A DNA stretch of 7,855 bases from Acetobacteraceae bacterium (GTDB lineage Bacteria; Pseudomonadota; Alphaproteobacteria; Acetobacterales; Acetobacteraceae): the NCBI GenBank assembly GCA_947446625.1, contig CANFIE010000178.1:1-7855 (forward strand), read 5' to 3'. The notes under the pieces are model-generated. The model saw only the letters and a program-made list of their open reading frames with translations, had not been told where the DNA came from and ran no database searches. Shown here in pieces: positions 4,877 to 7,855 of the stretch (the stretch's first letter is position 1; the number at the start of each line of letters is the position of its first letter). A program made the translations under genes and the position numbers.

Positions 4877-7258
4877 CTACCCTGCCGAGGCGCGGGACTT
4901 GCGCTGCCCCACCGGCACCGCCTCGGTACCAATGATCCCTTCCGCCGCAAGCCGCGCCAATTCCGCCGGCTCCAGCCCCAGCAACTCGCCCAGCACGGTG
5001 GCGTTGTGCTCGCCCAGCGTGGGCGCCGGGGCGCGCACCGGCAGTGGCGCGGCACCTTCGGGCCGGAAGGCCGAGGCCAGTTGCACATGGTCGCCCACAA
5101 AGGCTCGGTGGCAAGGCAGGAAGGCCTGGCGCTGCCGCAACTGCACATCGGCCTGCAGCAACTCAGGGTGTCGACACACCCCGGCCGCCACCCCCGCCGC
5201 CTGCAAGGCCAGCATGGCCGCGTCATCGCTGCGCGCCCGGGTCCAGGCACCCAGCAGCGCCTCCAACTCGGCCTCTCGCGCACGCCGCGCCGGCAATGCC
5301 AATCCAGCCAAATCTGCCCGGCCCATCAGCGCGCAGAGCCTGCCCCAGGCGGCGTCATCCTCCACAGCAACCACCACCCAGCTATCCGTTGCCCCGCTGG
5401 GGAAAATGCCATGCGGCACCATGGTTGGGTGCCTATTGCCCAGCCGCCCGCCCGGTGCACCGGCCACGCTCTGCGCCACGATGAAGGGCGCCACCAGCGG
5501 GAACATGCACTCCACCTGCGAAAGATCGATATGCTGGCCTTCGCCTGTAGCCTGCCGGTGCAGCAGCGCCACCAGCAGCGCGGCGGCGGCGTTGTGGCCG
5601 CCCACCGGGTCGCCATAGGCCAAATGATTGGTCATGGGCGGCCAATCCGCCTGGCCGGAAACGCTGGGCAGGCCGGAAGCATGTTCCAGCGTGCTGCCAT
5701 AGGCCCGCGCATCCTTCCACGCGCCGCTGCTGCCAAAGGCTGCCATGGAAACCATCACCAGGTCGGGACGCTCGGCCTGCAGCACCGGATAATCCAGCCC
5801 CAGCTTCGGCAGCACCTCGGCGGCGTAGTTTTCCACCACCGCATCACTCAGCCGCACCAGCCGCTTCAGCAGCGCCACGCCCTCGGGCCGGGTCAGGTCC
5901 AGGGTAATGCCCTGCTTGTTGCGGTTCAGCGCGTTGAAGCGGGTATTCGTCTCGTACTGCTTTTCGGCGAAGAAGGTCGGGCGCGGGTCCACGCCGCGCC
6001 ACCAATCCGGATAGGCACAGGCTTCCACCTTCAAAATCCGTGCGCCCAGATCCCCCAGCATGCGGGTGCAGATCGGCCCAGCCCAACCCATGGAAAGGTC
6101 CAGCACCGTTAGCCCTTCCAGGGGCAGCCCCGTGGCCGCCTGGCCCGTGCCCGCACGCGTCGCCGGCAGCGGCAGGGTGTTATGCTCGCCAGCCAGCGGT
6201 GCCCGGCCCTGACGCAGCGGTGGAGTCCGCGTCAGGTATTGTGGCAGGGCAGGGCCTTCAAACCGCGCCTTGCCAATCTCCACGGTGCCAAAGGCCCCGC
6301 GCGCCCGATGCACCGGCGTGGCCAGCAGTCCCGCCATGTCCGGCACCACCACGAAGGGCAGGCGGCGTTGCAGCGCTTCCTCGAACCAACTCTGCGCACT
6401 GCGCGTCAGCAGGCGCGGCACGAACTGGGCTTCCAACTCTTCGGCCCGCGCCATGCGGTTGGGCCCCACCACCAAATCCGGGTCCGCCCCCAGCGCCGGC
6501 AGCCCCACCATGTCGCAGAAGCCGCGCCACTGCGCCGGGGTCACAATCGTCACGCCCAGCCAGCCCTCAGCACAGGGAAACACGCCTTGCGGCGAGGTCG
6601 GGAAATGCCGGTTCACGCCATGCCGCTTTACCTTGCCGGGCGTCAGCGCCGCCTGGGCAATATGATATTCCGCCACGGCCAGGTTCGCTTCCAGCAGGCT
6701 GCACTCCAGCCGCCGTCCGCCCTTGCCGCGCCCTAGCAACCCCGCCGCCGCCCCAATGAAGGCGGCGATCGCGCCGACAATCTCCCCGGCATCACCACCA
6801 TGCAGCGCTGGTGGCCCGGCTTCCGGCCCGGTGCAGTGGAACACGCTGGCCAACCCGCGCAGCGTGGCATCAGTGAAGCGAAAATCGCGGTATGGCCCGC
6901 TCTCGCCGAAGGCCGAAACCGCCATGCTCACCAGGCCCGGCTGGTCCAACCCCAAGGGCTGCGCGGCGCGTTCCGCCGGCGAACGCCCATCCAGCAACAG
7001 GTCACAGCCAGGCAGCAGCGCAGCCACCCGCTCTGCCGAGGCTGTGACACCCCGCTTGTTGGTATTGGCCCAGGCGAACACCGCGCCTTCACTACCTGCC
7101 AGCGGCGCCACGCGGCGCAGCGGGTCGCCGCCCGGTGCTTCCGCCTTCCACACCTCGGCGCCGAAATCCGCAAACATCTTGCCGCAATAGGCCAGCGCCA
7201 TGCCGCTGCCCAACTCCAATACGCGCAGGCCGGCAAGCGGCAGGGCAGACGTGGCCAT
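4877..7258 (-). CDS. Tandem-domain CaiB/BaiF (family III) CoA-transferase
   Basis: A 793-residue protein containing two CoA-transferase family III units, about twice the usual length of roughly 400. Unit 1 spans about 8-365 and unit 2 about 379-760. Each opens with the same motif, LRVLELGSGMALAYCGKMFA at 11-30 and LTVLDLSMGWAGPICTRML at 383-401. Each has an N-x-NK segment (NTNKRG, NRNKQG). Each retains an Asp where this family has its catalytic aspartate: D156 in LHGGDAGE and D550 in AYGDPVGG. Unit 2 is the more canonical half (GITLDL, VVENY, GEGQHIDLSQVE). Unit 1 is about 20 residues shorter before its Asp and has lost the LDL segment. The family moves CoA between acyl-CoA and a free acid through an enzyme-bound acyl anhydride. 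A two-unit fusion has a precedent in the DMSP-cleaving enzyme DddD, but no DMSP-related neighbours are here. The ATG start has GGAGG 8 bases upstream. It is probably the first gene of the operon. Donor and acceptor are unknown. Confidence 0.92.
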   Translation of the reverse strand: MATSALPLAGLRVLELGSGMALAYCGKMFADFGAEVWKAEAPGGDPLRRVAPLAGSEGAVFAWANTNKRGVTASAERVAALLPGCDLLLDGRSPAERAAQPLGLDQPGLVSMAVSAFGESGPYRDFRFTDATLRGLASVFHCTGPEAGPPALHGGDAGEIVGAIAAFIGAAAGLLGRGKGGRRLECSLLEANLAVAEYHIAQAALTPGKVKRHGVNRHFPTSPQGVFPCAEGWLGVTIVTPAQWRGFCDMVGLPALGADPDLVVGPNRMARAEELEAQFVPRLLTRSAQSWFEEALQRRLPFVVVPDMAGLLATPVHRARGAFGTVEIGKARFEGPALPQYLTRTPPLRQGRAPLAGEHNTLPLPATRAGTGQAATGLPLEGLTVLDLSMGWAGPICTRMLGDLGARILKVEACAYPDWWRGVDPRPTFFAEKQYETNTRFNALNRNKQGITLDLTRPEGVALLKRLVRLSDAVVENYAAEVLPKLGLDYPVLQAERPDLVMVSMAAFGSSGAWKDARAYGSTLEHASGLPSVSGQADWPPMTNHLAYGDPVGGHNAAAALLVALLHRQATGEGQHIDLSQVECMFPLVAPFIVAQSVAGAPGGRLGNRHPTMVPHGIFPSGATDSWVVVAVEDDAAWGRLCALMGRADLAGLALPARRAREAELEALLGAWTRARSDDAAMLALQAAGVAAGVCRHPELLQADVQLRQRQAFLPCHRAFVGDHVQLASAFRPEGAAPLPVRAPAPTLGEHNATVLGELLGLEPAELARLAAEGIIGTEAVPVGQRKSRASAG

Positions 7259-7266
7259 GGTGAATT

Positions 7267-7271
7267 CCTCC
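7267..7271 (-). promoter_or_regulatory. Ribosome binding site of the CoA-transferase gene
   Basis: GGAGG on the minus strand (within TGGAGGAATTC), 8 bases before the ATG at 7256-7258. It is among the strongest ribosome binding sites in the window, fitting its position as the first gene of the operon. Confidence 0.75.
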
Positions 7272-7282
7272 AGCTTTTGCCG

Positions 7283-7294
7283 AAGGCTAGCCTT
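7283..7294. repeat. Perfect 12-base palindrome AAGGCTAGCCTT between the USP and CoA-transferase genes
   Basis: AAGGCTAGCCTT is self-complementary and starts 4 bases after the USP stop, in a 39-base gap just upstream of the CoA-transferase ribosome binding site. It has no spacer, so as RNA it would form only a 4-pair stem, with no T-run. An operator is a possible reading; it differs from the TGATATATCA element. Confidence 0.35.
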
Positions 7295-7297
7295 GCT

Positions 7298-7855
7298 TCA
7301 CGGGGCCGCCAAATCGCCGCGTGGCCGCACCACTGTCACGGTGCAGGGCGCCTGGCCCGCCACGGCGGCGGAAACGCTGCCCAGCAGCTTGCTGCGCGTA
7401 CTGCCGGCGCTGGCACCAATCACAATGTGATCCACTTGGTTAGTGCGGGCATAATCCAGCAGCGCATCCGCCGGGCCATGCGCCTCCAGCACATGGAAGG
7501 TGATGCGCCCTTCCGGCAGGCGCAGCGGCGCCGCCCAGTGCTTCAACTCCACCAGGCGCTGCACATGCTTGTTCTGGCCATGCGCGTCCAGCGTGGTGTC
7601 CAGCCCCAGCAATTTCTGCTGCCACACATTGATGCAGGCCACCCGCGCCCCCGGCACCGTGGCCAATATGTGCCCCACCGTGGTGCGCAACGCTTCCGCC
7701 ACCTGGGGCCGCTGCTCGGCCAAATCCACCGCCACGGCAATAATCGGCGCCGCCGCCACCTGCTCCGCCAGGCTGCGGCCAAAGCGCGGCTGGTATTCCG
7801 GGTTGAAGCGCCGGCGCATCCGGCGGCTCCACGGGTCGCGCGCCATTTTCTGCGC
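7298..7855 (-). CDS. Universal stress protein domain, probably C-terminus of a Ser/Thr kinase-USP fusion (5' end outside window)
   Basis: The frame ends at the TGA at 7298-7300 and is still open at the right edge. An ATG at 7844-7846 gives 182 residues, but the first about 33 (MARDPWSRRMRRRFNPEYQP...) look like a basic, proline-containing linker rather than a protein start, and no clear ribosome binding site is visible in the 9 bases left. A UspA-like domain runs from about 34 (PIIAVAVDL) to 174, ending in the typical QAPCTVTVVRP. The segments HVQRLVELKHW and YARTNQVDHIVIGAS match what I recall of bifunctional serine/threonine kinase/universal stress proteins, so I infer that a kinase domain lies to the right. 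The nucleotide loop is GASAGSTRSKLLGS: one residue shorter than the classic G-x2-G-x9-G-S pattern and with Ala at the second Gly. The CoA-transferase gene starts 39 bases after its stop. Confidence 0.85.
   Translation of the reverse strand, partial: AQKMARDPWSRRMRRRFNPEYQPRFGRSLAEQVAAAPIIAVAVDLAEQRPQVAEALRTTVGHILATVPGARVACINVWQQKLLGLDTTLDAHGQNKHVQRLVELKHWAAPLRLPEGRITFHVLEAHGPADALLDYARTNQVDHIVIGASAGSTRSKLLGSVSAAVAGQAPCTVTVVRPRGDLAAP

Noticed and set aside
4812..5114. N-terminal extension of the synthetase frame, overlapping the CoA-transferase gene by more than 200 bases
   Set aside because: The extra residues are Arg/Ala/Gly-rich without conservation, the overlap would be unusually large, and a better ribosome binding site lies at 4817-4822.
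4856..6112. 418-codon plus-strand open frame opposite the CoA-transferase gene
   Set aside because: Low-complexity His/Gln/Arg-rich composition, no family motif, and it is fully opposed to the conserved second CaiB unit.
4877..7258. Naming the tandem CoA-transferase dddD, caiB or frc
   Set aside because: The tandem layout recalls DddD, but no DMSP, carnitine or oxalate genes are nearby and I cannot show sequence closeness by eye.

Overview
The window is GC-rich (by eye about two thirds G+C). All seven genes I can support lie on the minus strand, so they read from high to low coordinates. The composition, the dense ATGA-overlapped gene packing and the gene families suggest a proteobacterium with a versatile organic-acid metabolism. 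An alphaproteobacterium of the Acetobacteraceae/Rhodospirillales type is my best guess, but a betaproteobacterium is not excluded, and no single marker gene fixes the taxonomy.

Layout in transcription order: (1) the 3' end of a universal stress protein coding region that is still open at the right edge, probably the C-terminal half of a Ser/Thr kinase-USP fusion; (2) a 793-residue protein made of two tandem CaiB/BaiF (family III) CoA-transferase domains; (3) a 708-residue NDP-forming acyl-CoA synthetase (fused alpha-beta type), most likely starting at a TTG; (4) a zinc-dependent medium-chain alcohol dehydrogenase; (5) a small DUF6166-type protein; (6) after a strong hairpin, a GntR/FCD-family regulator; (7) the 5' part of a membrane fatty acid hydroxylase/sterol desaturase family gene, cut by the left edge.

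Genes 2-5 look like one operon. Genes 3/4 and 4/5 each overlap by the 4 bases ATGA, and the hairpin follows the last stop by 7 bases. Biochemically the operon pairs two ways of making or exchanging an acyl-CoA (CoA transfer from another thioester, and nucleotide-driven ligation) with an NAD-type alcohol dehydrogenase. This fits breakdown of an alcohol or hydroxy acid through a carboxylic acid to its CoA thioester. The substrate cannot be read from the sequence.

The most interesting non-coding signal is the perfect palindrome CTGATATATCAG in the 41-base gap between the GntR gene and the hydroxylase gene. Its half GGCTGATATAT recurs exactly upstream of the GntR gene, and a 9/11 variant lies 27 bases further on. 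This is a candidate operator by which the regulator controls itself and the hydroxylase gene. I found no tRNA, rRNA, CRISPR array, transposase or integrase. No gene-free stretch exceeds about 180 bases.
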